In this document: in pieces, positions 16,060-24,366 of the stretch
Layout: every line of letters begins with the position of its first letter
Numbering within the stretch: position 1 is the first letter of the stretch
Origin: Streptococcus infantis
Lineage (GTDB): Bacteria; Bacillota; Bacilli; Lactobacillales; Streptococcaceae
Direction: 5' to 3'
Length of the DNA stretch: 64,000 bases
Assembly (NCBI RefSeq): GCF_019929575.1
Contig: NZ_JAHZPU010000006.1
Coordinates: forward strand, 1-64,000
Notes under the pieces: generated by a model
The model's input: the letters and a program-made list of their open reading frames with translations, nothing else
Told to the model about the DNA's origin: nothing
The model's database searches: none
Translations under genes and position numbers: made by a program

Positions 16060-17520
16060 ATGTCAAAAGATATTCGTGTGCGTTATGCACCAAGTCCAAC
16101 CGGACTACTACACATCGGAAATGCCCGTACAGCATTGTTTAACTACTTGTATGCGCGCCACCATGGTGGAACTTTTATTATCCGTATTGAAGATACTGAC
16201 CGAAAACGTCATGTCGAAGACGGAGAGCGTTCACAGCTTGAAAACCTTCGTTGGTTAGGCATGGACTGGGATGAAAGTCCAGAGACTCATGAAAACTACC
16301 GTCAGTCTGAGCGTTTGGAACTCTATCAAAAATATATTGACCAACTCTTGGATGAAGGAAAAGCCTACAAATCTTACGTTACAGAAGAAGAGTTGGCTGC
16401 AGAACGTGAACGTCAAGAAACCGCTGGTGAAACACCTCGTTACATCAACGAATACCTTGGTATGAGCGAAGAAGAAAAAGCAGCTTACGTTGCAGAACGT
16501 GAAGCAGCAGGAATCATCCCAACGGTTCGTTTGGCTGTCAATGAGTCTGGTATTTACAAATGGCATGACATGGTCAAAGGCGATATCGAGTTTGAAGGTG
16601 GCAATATCGGTGGGGACTGGGTTATCCAAAAGAAAGATGGCTACCCAACTTACAACTTTGCCGTTGTCATCGATGATCACGATATGCAAATCTCTCACGT
16701 TATCCGTGGAGATGACCACATTGCCAACACACCAAAACAACTCATGGTTTATGAAGCACTTGGTTGGGAAGCTCCAGAGTTCGGTCACATGACTTTGATT
16801 ATTAACTCTGAAACTGGTAAGAAGTTGTCTAAACGTGACACTAATACCCTTCAGTTTATCGAAGATTACCGCAAGAAAGGTTACCTGCCAGAAGCGGTCT
16901 TTAACTTCATTGCCCTTCTAGGTTGGAACCCTGGTGGGGAAGACGAAATCTTTTCTCGTGAAGAACTCATTAAACTCTTTGATGAAAACCGCCTCAGCAA
17001 GTCTCCAGCAGCCTTCGACCAGAAGAAACTAGACTGGATGAGCAACGACTACATTAAGAGAGCTGATCTTACAACTATCTTTGAGATGGCTAAACCATTC
17101 CTTGAAGAAGCTGGTCGCTTGACGGATAAGGCTGAAAAATTGGTGGAACTCTACAAACCACAAATGAAGTCAGTGGACGAAATCGTTCCATTGACAGACC
17201 TTTTCTTCTCAGATTTCCCAGAATTGACAGAAGCTGAACGAGAAGTTATGGCTGGTGAAACAGTTCCAACTGTACTTGAAGCCTTCAAAGCCAAACTTGA
17301 AGCGATGTCAGATGATGAATTTGTGGTGGAAAATATCTTCCCACAAATTAAAGCAGTCCAAAAAGAAACAGGGATCAAAGGGAAAAATCTCTTCATGCCA
17401 ATTCGTATCGCTGTTTCAGGTGAGATGCATGGTCCAGAATTGCCAGATACCATCTACTTGCTTGGACGCGAAAAATCAATCCAACACATTGAAAAGATGT
17501 TGGCAGAGATTGTAAAATAA
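16060..17520 (+). CDS. gltX: Glutamyl-tRNA synthetase
   Basis: GltX charges tRNA-Glu (and, in Firmicutes, usually tRNA-Gln for later amidation). The 486-residue class I synthetase has the HIGH-type motif [16 protein letters not shown] near the N-terminus and the KMSKS-type loop [14 protein letters not shown] at about residue 255. The C-terminal anticodon-binding helical region is complete. AGGAGAAG lies upstream. The gene is followed by a dispersed 175-bp repeat whose last bases look like a terminator. Confidence 0.97.
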   Translation: MSKDIRVRYAPSPTGLLHIGNARTALFNYLYARHHGGTFIIRIEDTDRKRHVEDGERSQLENLRWLGMDWDESPETHENYRQSERLELYQKYIDQLLDEGKAYKSYVTEEELAAERERQETAGETPRYINEYLGMSEEEKAAYVAEREAAGIIPTVRLAVNESGIYKWHDMVKGDIEFEGGNIGGDWVIQKKDGYPTYNFAVVIDDHDMQISHVIRGDDHIANTPKQLMVYEALGWEAPEFGHMTLIINSETGKKLSKRDTNTLQFIEDYRKKGYLPEAVFNFIALLGWNPGGEDEIFSREELIKLFDENRLSKSPAAFDQKKLDWMSNDYIKRADLTTIFEMAKPFLEEAGRLTDKAEKLVELYKPQMKSVDEIVPLTDLFFSDFPELTEAEREVMAGETVPTVLEAFKAKLEAMSDDEFVVENIFPQIKAVQKETGIKGKNLFMPIRIAVSGEMHGPELPDTIYLLGREKSIQHIEKMLAEIVK

Positions 17521-17567
17521 GCTAAGTTTCAACTACTTTTGGCTATAGTAATTGTAGGACTTAGTTC

Positions 17568-17747
17568 GAGAGTGGGACAGAAATCGGTAATTCGTTAGAA
17601 TTCGATTTCGTCGTCCCACCTCCGCACAGTTGAGTAGGGCTGTAAAAGCTGATGAAATCAGCGTAGTAGAGCCCACTCAACCACTGCGTCTTGCTCGACA
17701 ATCCAAATACAATTGAGAGGTTAGGACTTTTGTCCCAGCCTCTTTTT
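17568..17747 (+). repeat. 175-bp intergenic repeat, copy 1
   Basis: This unit begins GAGAGTGGGACAGAAATCGG and ends GGACTTTTGTCCCAGCCTC plus a T-run. The two ends are partly complementary (GTGGGACA and TGTCCCA). It contains inverted segments such as CGTTAGAATTCGATTTCG and AGCTGATGAAATCAGCG. Near-identical copies lie at 44327-44502 and, inverted, at 63515-63686. It has no coding frame that I can support. The right end can serve as a terminator for gltX. Confidence 0.85.
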
Positions 17748-18055
17748 TATTGCTAAATTAGAATCATATTTTAGGCAACGCTTTAAAAAAGAGTTCCTTT
17801 TATATGTACTTATTTGAAAATGCAAAAGTTTTAGTGTATAATATTAAGTGACAGAGCAGGGGAAAGAAGTCAGTGATATGGTAAAATTCTTTACAAACAG
17901 ACTCGAATTAGCCCAGACATCGTCTATGTTGTTTGTTGAGTCGACTTATTTTTTCTTTGCGTTTTGCTGAATACAGGAAGAAATTCGTGCGTTCATGCAA
18001 CTATCATCCATAACGTGGTATAATATTAACTATCCTGATGAATTGAGGAAATCAA
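17748..18055 (+). promoter_or_regulatory. Two-promoter leader upstream of the aminotransferase
   Basis: The first promoter is TTGAAA (17814-17819) with TATAAT (17837-17842), 17 bp apart. The second is an extended -10 TGGTATAAT with its hexamer at 18019-18024, about 30 bases before the gene. Between them lies a short candidate frame (17878-17970). No terminator between the two promoters is convincing, so the first transcript could run into the aminotransferase gene. Confidence 0.6.
17878..17970 (+). CDS. Possible 30-residue leader peptide
   Basis: A short frame starts about 30 bases after the predicted initiation point of the first promoter and encodes MVKFFTNRLELAQTSS followed by a hydrophobic aromatic end (TYFFFAFC). 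AGGGG lies rather far upstream. It could be a leader peptide, a small membrane peptide, a gene remnant or chance. I do not recognise it. Confidence 0.3.
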   Translation: MVKFFTNRLELAQTSSMLFVESTYFFFAFC

Positions 18056-19270
18056 ATGAAAGAATTTAACAAATCAATCAAATTAGAGCATGTGGCTTAT
18101 GATATTCGTGGTCCAGTTCTTGAAGAAGCCATGCGTATGCGAGCAAATGGAGAAAAAATCCTCCGTTTGAATACAGGGAACCCAGCTGAGTTTGGCTTTA
18201 CAGCACCTGATGAGGTCATCCATGATTTGATTATGAATGCGCGTGATAGTGAAGGTTATTCGGACTCAAAAGGGATCTTTTCAGCCCGTAAAGCAATTAT
18301 GCAATATTGCCAATTGAAAAAATTCCCTAATGTAGGTATCGATGATATCTACCTTGGAAATGGTGTGAGTGAGTTGATTGTCATGTCCATGCAAGGTCTC
18401 TTGGACAATGGCGATGAAGTCTTGGTTCCTATGCCTGACTATCCTCTCTGGACAGCTGCAGTTAGCTTGGCTGGAGGAAATGCCGTTCACTACGTCTGTG
18501 ATGAAGAAGCTGAATGGTATCCTGACTTAGATGATATCAAGTCTAAGATTAGTTCAAATACTAAGGCTATCGTTTTGATCAATCCAAATAACCCAACTGG
18601 AGCTCTCTATCCTAAGGAACTCTTGCTAGATATTATCGAGATTGCTCGCCAAAATGACTTGATTATCTTTGCGGATGAAATCTACGACCGTATGGTTATG
18701 GATGGCAATGTCCACACACCAGTTGCTAGTTTGGCTCCAGACCTTTTCTGTGTCAGCATGAATGGTCTGTCTAAATCTCACCGTATCGCTGGTTTCCGTG
18801 TGGGTTGGATGGTCTTGTCTGGACCTAAACATCATGTAAAGGGCTATATTGAAGGTCTCAACATGCTTTCAAACATGCGTCTTTGTTCCAACGTCTTGGC
18901 TCAACAGGTTGTTCAAACTTCACTCGGTGGTCACCAGTCGGTGGACGAATTACTCTTGCCAGGTGGTCGTATCTACGAGCAAAGAAACTTCATTTATAAT
19001 GCCATTCAAGATATCCCAGGTTTGTCTGCGGTTAAGCCAAAAGCAGGACTGTATATCTTCCCTAAAATTGACCGCAATATGTACCGTATCGATGATGATG
19101 AACAGTTTGTCCTTGATTTCTTGAAACAAGAAAAAGTACTTTTGGTTCACGGACGAGGCTTTAACTGGAAAGAACCAGATCACTTCCGTATCGTTTATCT
19201 GCCACGCGTAGATGAGTTAGCCCAAATCCAAGAAAAGATGACACGTTTCTTGAAGCAGTATCGTAGATAA
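18056..19270 (+). CDS. Class I aminotransferase (AlaT-like)
   Basis: This 404-residue PLP enzyme belongs to the fold-type I aminotransferases, closest in pattern to alanine/pyruvate-type AlaT. Visible segments are NTGNPAEFGFTAPDEV, the cofactor-site NPNNPTGALYP, DEIYDRMV, and the Schiff-base lysine in MNGLSKSHRIAGFRVGW. It transfers an amino group between an amino acid and a 2-oxo acid; the exact pair is inferred. The start has TGAGGAAA upstream. It ends shortly before the rpmH promoter region. Confidence 0.85.
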   Translation: MKEFNKSIKLEHVAYDIRGPVLEEAMRMRANGEKILRLNTGNPAEFGFTAPDEVIHDLIMNARDSEGYSDSKGIFSARKAIMQYCQLKKFPNVGIDDIYLGNGVSELIVMSMQGLLDNGDEVLVPMPDYPLWTAAVSLAGGNAVHYVCDEEAEWYPDLDDIKSKISSNTKAIVLINPNNPTGALYPKELLLDIIEIARQNDLIIFADEIYDRMVMDGNVHTPVASLAPDLFCVSMNGLSKSHRIAGFRVGWMVLSGPKHHVKGYIEGLNMLSNMRLCSNVLAQQVVQTSLGGHQSVDELLLPGGRIYEQRNFIYNAIQDIPGLSAVKPKAGLYIFPKIDRNMYRIDDDEQFVLDFLKQEKVLLVHGRGFNWKEPDHFRIVYLPRVDELAQIQEKMTRFLKQYRR

Positions 19271-19295
19271 GGCTTTCATAGCAAAAAGCTGGAAA

Positions 19296-19339
19296 CATTT
19301 GTCAGAGCTATTGACAAATGCGAAAGAATCAGATAGAAT
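19296..19339 (+). promoter_or_regulatory. rpmH promoter with overlapping dyad
   Basis: TTGACA (19311-19316) and TAGAAT (19334-19339) are 17 bp apart. A perfect inverted repeat CATTTGTCA-N7-TGACAAATG (19296-19320) covers the -35 box. It has no T-run, so an operator is more likely than a terminator. The aminotransferase gene ends 26 bases upstream of the dyad. Confidence 0.7.
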
Positions 19340-19413
19340 AGTAAAGTATGTTTAGTAACTGATCACTTTATAGCCGGCTAAACGAATACAAAATCTATGA
19401 GGAGGTATTCATC

Positions 19414-19548
19414 GTGAAACGTACTTATCAACCAAGTAAACTACGTCGTGCGCGCAAACACGGATTCCGTAACCGTATGTCAACTAAAAACGGTCGTCGC
19501 GTATTGGCAGCTCGTCGTCGTAAAGGACGCAAAGTTTTGGCTGCATAA
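19414..19548 (+). CDS. rpmH: 50S ribosomal protein L34
   Basis: L34 is a small basic protein of the large ribosomal subunit. The 44-residue sequence [18 protein letters not shown]... ending [10 protein letters not shown] matches the family exactly in length and pattern. The start codon is GTG at 19414 with GGAGG eight bases upstream. It is monocistronic here, not next to rnpA, with its own strong promoter and a terminator at 19569. Confidence 0.97.
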
Positions 19549-19568
19549 TCCAAACGAATTCAACAAAG

Positions 19569-19605
19569 AAGTCAGTAGGAACTCGAGTCTACTGACTTTT
19601 CTTTT
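19569..19605 (+). terminator. rpmH terminator
   Basis: AAGTCAGTAG pairs with CTACTGACTT, and TTCTTTT follows. Confidence 0.85.
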
Positions 19606-19683
19606 ATCTAAAAGAGAAAATTATCTAAAGTCATTGCTTGAGAATGAAAATTTTAGAAGATCTACTGGAAAAATCACATATAG

Positions 19684-19730
19684 AAAAAACTCAAAACCAG
19701 AGGATAAGTTCTCTGGTTTTGAGCTTTTTT
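19684..19730. terminator. Bidirectional terminator, rpmH side and kimA
   Basis: CTCAAAACCAGAG pairs perfectly with CTCTGGTTTTGAG. T-runs on both strands let it end rightward transcripts and the leftward kimA mRNA. It sits directly at the kimA stop codon. Confidence 0.9.
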
Positions 19731-21573
19731 ATTCTTTCAAATGATATGAATAGCTGGCAACGACGACATCTTCGTGCCATCTGAGAGCGTATTTCAATTT
19801 GAGGCTCATTTGATTGTGTAGGATATTTTGCCAAGGTTTATTAGGGATAAACTGGGGAACTAGAACTGTAACCGTGTAGTTCTTTTTCTTGGCTTCTTGA
19901 GAGATTTTTCGAACATATCGAACTGTAGGAGTGATGATATCGCGATAGCTAGTATTAATGTTTTTTAGAGTGATATTTGGGAAGTAGTCGGCAAATTCTT
20001 GGAGGATTTCTTGGTCTTTTTCCTCTGTTTCTTTGGTGGAAATGTGCATGGCCAAAACCTCATCTCCAATACTTTGAGCATAGTTAATCGCTCCAACGCT
20101 GACTCGAGTAACATTTCCTACTAAGACAAGGACGACATTGCCATCGTAGGTTTTCTTTTGAATTCCTTCATAAAGTCGAAGCTGTTTGGCCACTTTTTGG
20201 TAATGACTGTGGATGGACAAAAAGAGGAAGGTTAGGACTAGGATAATTGGGAAGAATGGCCAGATATCTCCAAGTCTGAAGAAGAGTAGAATGAGAACGA
20301 TAGCATAACAAATGATGGCACCGAGGATATTTGCAAAGGCAGATTTTAAGAAATGAGAGCCTTTTTCTTTTTTCCAGTGGCGAATCATCCCTGTTTGAGA
20401 AAGTGCAAAAGGTACGAAAACTCCAATAGTATAAAGAGGAATCAAGCGTTCTGTATTTCCGTTAAAAATGAGCAGAAGAATCATAGCACCGAAGGCTAAG
20501 GTCAAAATACCGTTTGAATAACCTAGGCGGTCACCCTTTTCCATAAAGAGATGGGGCATGTACTTGTTTTTAGCCATATTGTAAGCCAACATCGGAAAGG
20601 CAGAAAACCCAGTATTTGCAGCTACGGCTAGAATGAGAGCTGTTGAAAATTGGAAGAGATAATAAAGAACTTGACCGAGAGCTGAATCCCCTAAAATTCC
20701 TTTAGCCATCTGTGAAAGGATTGTTTCTCCGTGTTGAGGAGTAATCCCCATCCAGTAGTTTAGGAAGGTAATTCCTGCAAAGAGAAATCCAAGAATCAGA
20801 GACATGATGGTCAGTGTTTGAGCTGCGTTCTTCTCTTTGGGAGTTTTGAAAAATGGAACGGCATTTGAGATAGCTTCAACCCCGGTTAATGAAGCTGAAC
20901 CGCTGGTAAAGGCTCTTAAAATCAGGACAATTGAGAGACTTGGGACAGTTTGACCAATTGCAGAAGTTGCATGATAGCTGAGAGAACCTGTCAATAGTTG
21001 GAATAAGCCAAACAATAAGAGGAAGACCGTGCTAAAGATAAAGAGATAGACAGGGATCATCAGTGAACTGGCAGATTCCTTCAAGCCTCGCAGATTCAAA
21101 AGCATGAGCAAACAGACCAGAAAAATGGAGATGTGGAGGTTGTAAGGATGGAGGGCAGGAAGTGCAGCAGTGATAGCGTCAGCGCCTGCTGCCACGGATA
21201 CGGCAACTGTTAGCATATAGTCAACAAGCAGACTTCCCCCAGCAATCAAACCTAACTCAGGGGAGAGGTTTTCTCGAGTAACCATATAGGCACCTCCACC
21301 TTGAGGGTAGGCATGGATGATTTGTCTATAAGAAATGGTCAGGCTAGCTAATAGTAAGAGGACAAAAATGCCGATAGGAAGACTCCACCAAATAGCGAGG
21401 GGAGAAAGACTAGCCAAGACGAGGACGACCTGCTCAGGCCCGTAGGCAATAGATGATAGAGCATCGCTTGATAGCATTGCGAGTGCCTGCGTTTTTCCAA
21501 GTAGTCCTCCCTCGCCTTCAGTTAAGGACTTAAGGGGACGACCAATAAAGGTATATTTTAGTTTTGTAAACAT
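19729..21573 (-). CDS. kimA: Potassium importer KimA (APC superfamily)
   Basis: The protein matches the pattern of B. subtilis KimA (YdaO), a high-affinity proton-coupled K+ importer. Family stretches include ALAMLSSDALSSIAYGPEQ, SYRQIIHAYPQGGGAYMVTREN, GLIAGGSLLVDYMLTVAVS and LTGVEAISNAVPFFK. About twelve membrane helices are followed by a cytoplasmic C-terminal domain of some 150 residues. At 614 residues it is about the same size as KimA. The start at 21573 is chosen because AGGAAAG lies upstream and the promoter lies between it and a more distal ATG. In relatives, c-di-AMP controls such transporters; no riboswitch is visible here. Confidence 0.82.
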   Translation of the reverse strand: MFTKLKYTFIGRPLKSLTEGEGGLLGKTQALAMLSSDALSSIAYGPEQVVLVLASLSPLAIWWSLPIGIFVLLLLASLTISYRQIIHAYPQGGGAYMVTRENLSPELGLIAGGSLLVDYMLTVAVSVAAGADAITAALPALHPYNLHISIFLVCLLMLLNLRGLKESASSLMIPVYLFIFSTVFLLLFGLFQLLTGSLSYHATSAIGQTVPSLSIVLILRAFTSGSASLTGVEAISNAVPFFKTPKEKNAAQTLTIMSLILGFLFAGITFLNYWMGITPQHGETILSQMAKGILGDSALGQVLYYLFQFSTALILAVAANTGFSAFPMLAYNMAKNKYMPHLFMEKGDRLGYSNGILTLAFGAMILLLIFNGNTERLIPLYTIGVFVPFALSQTGMIRHWKKEKGSHFLKSAFANILGAIICYAIVLILLFFRLGDIWPFFPIILVLTFLFLSIHSHYQKVAKQLRLYEGIQKKTYDGNVVLVLVGNVTRVSVGAINYAQSIGDEVLAMHISTKETEEKDQEILQEFADYFPNITLKNINTSYRDIITPTVRYVRKISQEAKKKNYTVTVLVPQFIPNKPWQNILHNQMSLKLKYALRWHEDVVVASYSYHLKE

Positions 21574-21607
21574 TTTCTTTCCTTTTCTGAAAATTTCAAC
21601 AAAAGTT

Positions 21608-21636
21608 ATTATACTGCTATGAAAAAAAGCCGTCAA
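21608..21636 (-). promoter_or_regulatory. kimA promoter
   Basis: On the minus strand TTGACG (21636-21631) and TATAAT (21613-21608) are 17 bp apart. The leader to the ATG at 21573 is about 28 bases, too short for a riboswitch. Confidence 0.8.
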
Positions 21637-21691
21637 GAAAAAATGAATGATTTCAAAATATTTTTTCCTATAAGGATGAGACTAGTTTTTT

Positions 21692-21700
21692 TGGTATAAT
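21692..21700 (+). promoter_or_regulatory. tatD-rnmV promoter, extended -10
   Basis: TGGTATAAT (hexamer 21695-21700) is an extended -10 box, 28 bases before tatD. Confidence 0.7.
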
Positions 21701-21728
21701 AGAAGGTAGAAAAAACGAGGGAATATAC

Positions 21729-22505
21729 ATGATTTTTGATACACATACCCACTTGAATGTGGAAGAATTTTTGGGACGCGAAGAAGAAGAACTTGCCTTA
21801 GCGGCTGAAATGGGTGTAACTCGGATGAATATTGTTGGTTTTGACAAACCGACTATTGAGCGTGCTCTTGAACTAGTGGACAAGTATGACCAACTCTATG
21901 CTACGATTGGCTGGCATCCAACGGAAGCAGGGACATACACAGAGGAAGTGGAGTCTTACTTGTTAGAAAAACTAAAACATCCAAAAATTGTTGCCTTGGG
22001 CGAGATTGGTTTGGACTACCACTGGATGACAGCCCCTAAAGAAGTACAGGAACAAGTTTTCCGTCGTCAGATTCAGCTATCTAAGGAACTGGACTTACCT
22101 TTTGTAGTTCACACCCGTGATGCGCTAGAAGACACTTATGAGATTATTAAGAGCGAGGGAGTCGGACCTCGTGGAGGGATTATGCACTCCTTTTCAGGTT
22201 CTTTGGATTGGGCGGAGAAGTTTGTAGATCTTGGTATGACTATTTCCTTTTCTGGAGTGGTGACTTTCAAGAAGGCGACAGATATTCAGGAAGCAGCCAA
22301 AGAGTTACCTTTGGATAAGATTTTGGTAGAGACAGATGCGCCTTATTTAGCCCCAGTACCCAAGCGTGGGCGTGAAAATAAGACAGCTTACACGCGCTAT
22401 GTAGTAGACTTTATTGCCGACTTGCGTGACATGACGACGGAAGAATTAGCTGCTGCGACAAGTGCCAATGCAGAAGGCATCTTTGGATTGGAAAGTAAAT
22501 CATGA
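21729..22505 (+). CDS. tatD: TatD-family metal-dependent DNase
   Basis: TatD proteins are metal-dependent nucleases linked to DNA repair and turnover. The 258-residue TIM-barrel protein starts MIFDTHTHLNVEEF with the metal-binding HxH, has GEIGLDYHW with the bridging Glu, VVHTRDA, GIMHSFSG and the late Asp in LVETDAPYLAP. GAGGGAATATAC precedes the start. It overlaps rnmV by four bases (ATGA), so the two are translated together. This tatD-rnmV-(regulator)-rsmA order is common in Firmicutes. Confidence 0.93.
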   Translation: MIFDTHTHLNVEEFLGREEEELALAAEMGVTRMNIVGFDKPTIERALELVDKYDQLYATIGWHPTEAGTYTEEVESYLLEKLKHPKIVALGEIGLDYHWMTAPKEVQEQVFRRQIQLSKELDLPFVVHTRDALEDTYEIIKSEGVGPRGGIMHSFSGSLDWAEKFVDLGMTISFSGVVTFKKATDIQEAAKELPLDKILVETDAPYLAPVPKRGRENKTAYTRYVVDFIADLRDMTTEELAAATSANAEGIFGLESKS

Positions 22506-23062
22506 AAGAGAAAATTTCCCAAGTCATCGTAGTTGAAGGACGCGATGATACGGTCAATCTTAAACGTTATTTTGATGTGGAGACCTATGAGACTCGTGGA
22601 TCGGCTATCAATGAGCAGGATCTTGAACGAATCCAACGTCTACATGAACGTTATGGGGTGATTGTCTTTACAGATCCTGATTATAATGGGGAACGAATCC
22701 GGCGCCTGATTATGACCGCCATCCCAACAGTCCAGCATGCCTTTCTCAAACGTGATGAAGCTGCTCCCAAGTCCAAGACCAAGGGACGTTCCCTAGGAAT
22801 CGAACATGCCAGTTATGAAGACTTGAAAACAGCACTGGCTCAAGTAACAGAGCAATTTGAAGTAGAAAGTGACTTTGATATTAGCCGTAGTGACTTGATT
22901 CGCCTTGGTTTTCTAGCTGGAGCAGACAGCCGAAAACGCAGAGAATATTTAGGAGAAAGCCTTCGTATCGGTTATTCCAATGGTAAACAACTTCTCAAGC
23001 GTTTAGAATTATTTGGCATCAGTCTAGCTGAAGTTGAAGATGCCATGAAATCGTATGAGTAG
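22502..23062 (+). CDS. rnmV: Ribonuclease M5
   Basis: RNase M5 makes the final cuts in 5S rRNA maturation. The 186-residue protein has an N-terminal TOPRIM domain with VIVVEGRDDTVNLKRYF (catalytic Glu) and VFTDPDYNGERIR (Asp pair), and a C-terminal RNA-recognition part ending GISLAEVEDAMKSYE. It overlaps tatD by ATGA. In many Firmicutes rsmA follows directly. Here about 5 kb of accessory genes separates the two. Confidence 0.95.
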   Translation: MKEKISQVIVVEGRDDTVNLKRYFDVETYETRGSAINEQDLERIQRLHERYGVIVFTDPDYNGERIRRLIMTAIPTVQHAFLKRDEAAPKSKTKGRSLGIEHASYEDLKTALAQVTEQFEVESDFDISRSDLIRLGFLAGADSRKRREYLGESLRIGYSNGKQLLKRLELFGISLAEVEDAMKSYE

Positions 23063-23134
23063 GTGTGAATGTAGCCTATAAAATCACTTTGCTTTCAAAG
23101 TTTTTTTCGAAGCAGGTAGAAGAGGAGGCGTCTG

Positions 23135-24047
23135 ATGTTAATTGGTCAAAAAATTAAAGAGATTCGGGTGGGGAAAGGCATTAGCCGTCCAGATTTTTGT
23201 GGAGATGAGCAAGAACTGACGGTTCGTCAACTATCACGAATCGAAAGTGGCGCTTCACAACCAAGTCTTCCCAAGTTAGACTACATTGCACGCCGTTTAG
23301 GAGTTCCAGCTTATAGCCTTATGCCAGATTTTACAGCCCTTCCTTCTGGTTACCTGGAGCTGAAATACCAGATTTTACGTGAACCAATCTATGGTAAAGA
23401 AGAGGAATACGATAAGAAAGAAGCATGCTTGGAAGAGATAGAGAATTTATTTTATGAGCAACTTCCTAGTGAGGAAAAAGTATGGTTTGATGCTACTAGA
23501 GCAACGATAGATGTTATTCGAAGTGGACGATCGGAATATGGGGAGACTGTGCTGGACGACTATTTTAAAAGAATTTATAATAAGGAATTGTTTTTGATAA
23601 ATGAATTAGAGGTTATAAATTTGTATTTTGCTACGGTGCTTACAAAGATAAAACAAGGTCACAATCAGAATTTAGAAATTGACAGAATTCATTCGTTTTT
23701 ATTTCGTTTGACAAATCACGTAGAATTAATTGCACCAGAATATCTTTTTGCGTTAAGTAATACTTTGTTTTCAGGTCTAGCTTGCTTGGATAATTTATCG
23801 TCTTATGATTCGCTATCAACTTATATATTCAGCCTTAATCAGATAATGGAAAAGACACAAGATTTTCAAAAAAAAACCAATAGTATTAATGTTGGAGTGG
23901 AAATTATCCCTGATAATAGAGAAAGATTATGTCTCTGCCGAACAGCTCTATCAAAAATCAAAGATATTCGCTGATATAATAGGGAATTCTTATTTAGTTA
24001 CCATGTTGGAAAAACAATGGCAAGAAGATTTAAAAAAATATTTATAA
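23135..24047 (+). pseudogene. Frameshifted PlcR/Rgg-like peptide-sensing regulator
   Basis: Residues 5-65 form a helix-turn-helix (IKEIRVGKGISRPDFC ... RQLSRIESGASQPSLPKLD), followed by helical repeats typical of RRNPP-type regulators that bind imported signal peptides. The open frame from 23135 stops at 23974. A run of nine A (23868-23876) shifts the frame. With eight A the reading continues as QKKPIVLMLEWKLSLIIEK and ends YLVTMLEKQWQEDLKKYL at 24047, the usual C-terminus of this family, giving about 303 residues. The last part of the peptide-binding domain is thus replaced by an unrelated tail. AGGAGG precedes the start. Causes could be true inactivation, phase variation or a sequence error. 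It most likely controls the peptide cassette downstream. Confidence 0.8.
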
Positions 24048-24088
24048 AAATAGTGGGACAATGACAAAAATGTCACTACGGTTATCGC

Positions 24089-24126
24089 AAAACAGTTCTA
24101 AAGTTCGTCTTTAGAGCTGTTTTTTT
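24089..24126 (+). terminator. Terminator after the regulator
   Basis: AAACAGTTCTAAA pairs with TTTAGAGCTGTTT, and a T-run follows. It separates the regulator from the peptide cassette. Confidence 0.85.
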
Positions 24127-24167
24127 AGATATAAGCTAAAAATGACAAGAAATGGTTAGATTTGAAG

Positions 24168-24209
24168 GACATTGATGTCATTGGTAGTGTGATAAATATG
24201 GAGTATAAT
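24168..24209 (+). promoter_or_regulatory. Activator-type promoter P1 of the peptide cassette
   Basis: A perfect dyad GACAT-TG-ATGTC (24168-24179) lies 24 bp before TATAAT (24204-24209), which places its centre near -42. No -35 box is present. GACAT-N2-ATGTC is the core of the ComR-type box recognised by some streptococcal Rgg activators. The leader to the gene would be about 150 bases. Confidence 0.6.
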
Positions 24210-24273
24210 AATTATAAAAAATCATTTCAGGGTGTTATCTTAACAATTTAGATAAAAACAAATAATTTTAGAA

Positions 24274-24308
24274 TATCATTTGATAATATAATAGTATCAA
24301 CGTTGATA
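24274..24308 (+). promoter_or_regulatory. Second cassette promoter P2 with TATCA/TGATA dyads
   Basis: TATAAT (24287-24292) lies between two dyads with the same arms: TATCA-TT-TGATA (24274-24285) and the perfect 14-bp palindrome TATCA-ACGT-TGATA (24295-24308). Centres are 22 bp apart, about two helical turns. The second covers the predicted start point, suggesting repression. Confidence 0.55.
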
Positions 24309-24366
24309 ATGGAAAGAGGAGCAAGTAACTCAATAATCTTGCTATAAAATCAGAGGAGAAAACAAA

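Noticed and set aside
16255-16788. 177-codon open frame on the minus strand inside gltX.
   Set aside because: It lies wholly inside a clear glutamyl-tRNA synthetase gene and shows no family features; it is a codon-bias shadow.
24309-24347. 12-codon frame (MERGASNSIILL) before the secreted peptide gene, considered as a signal peptide for the regulator.
   Set aside because: It has no ribosome site, begins directly after the 14-bp palindrome and lacks an export signal.
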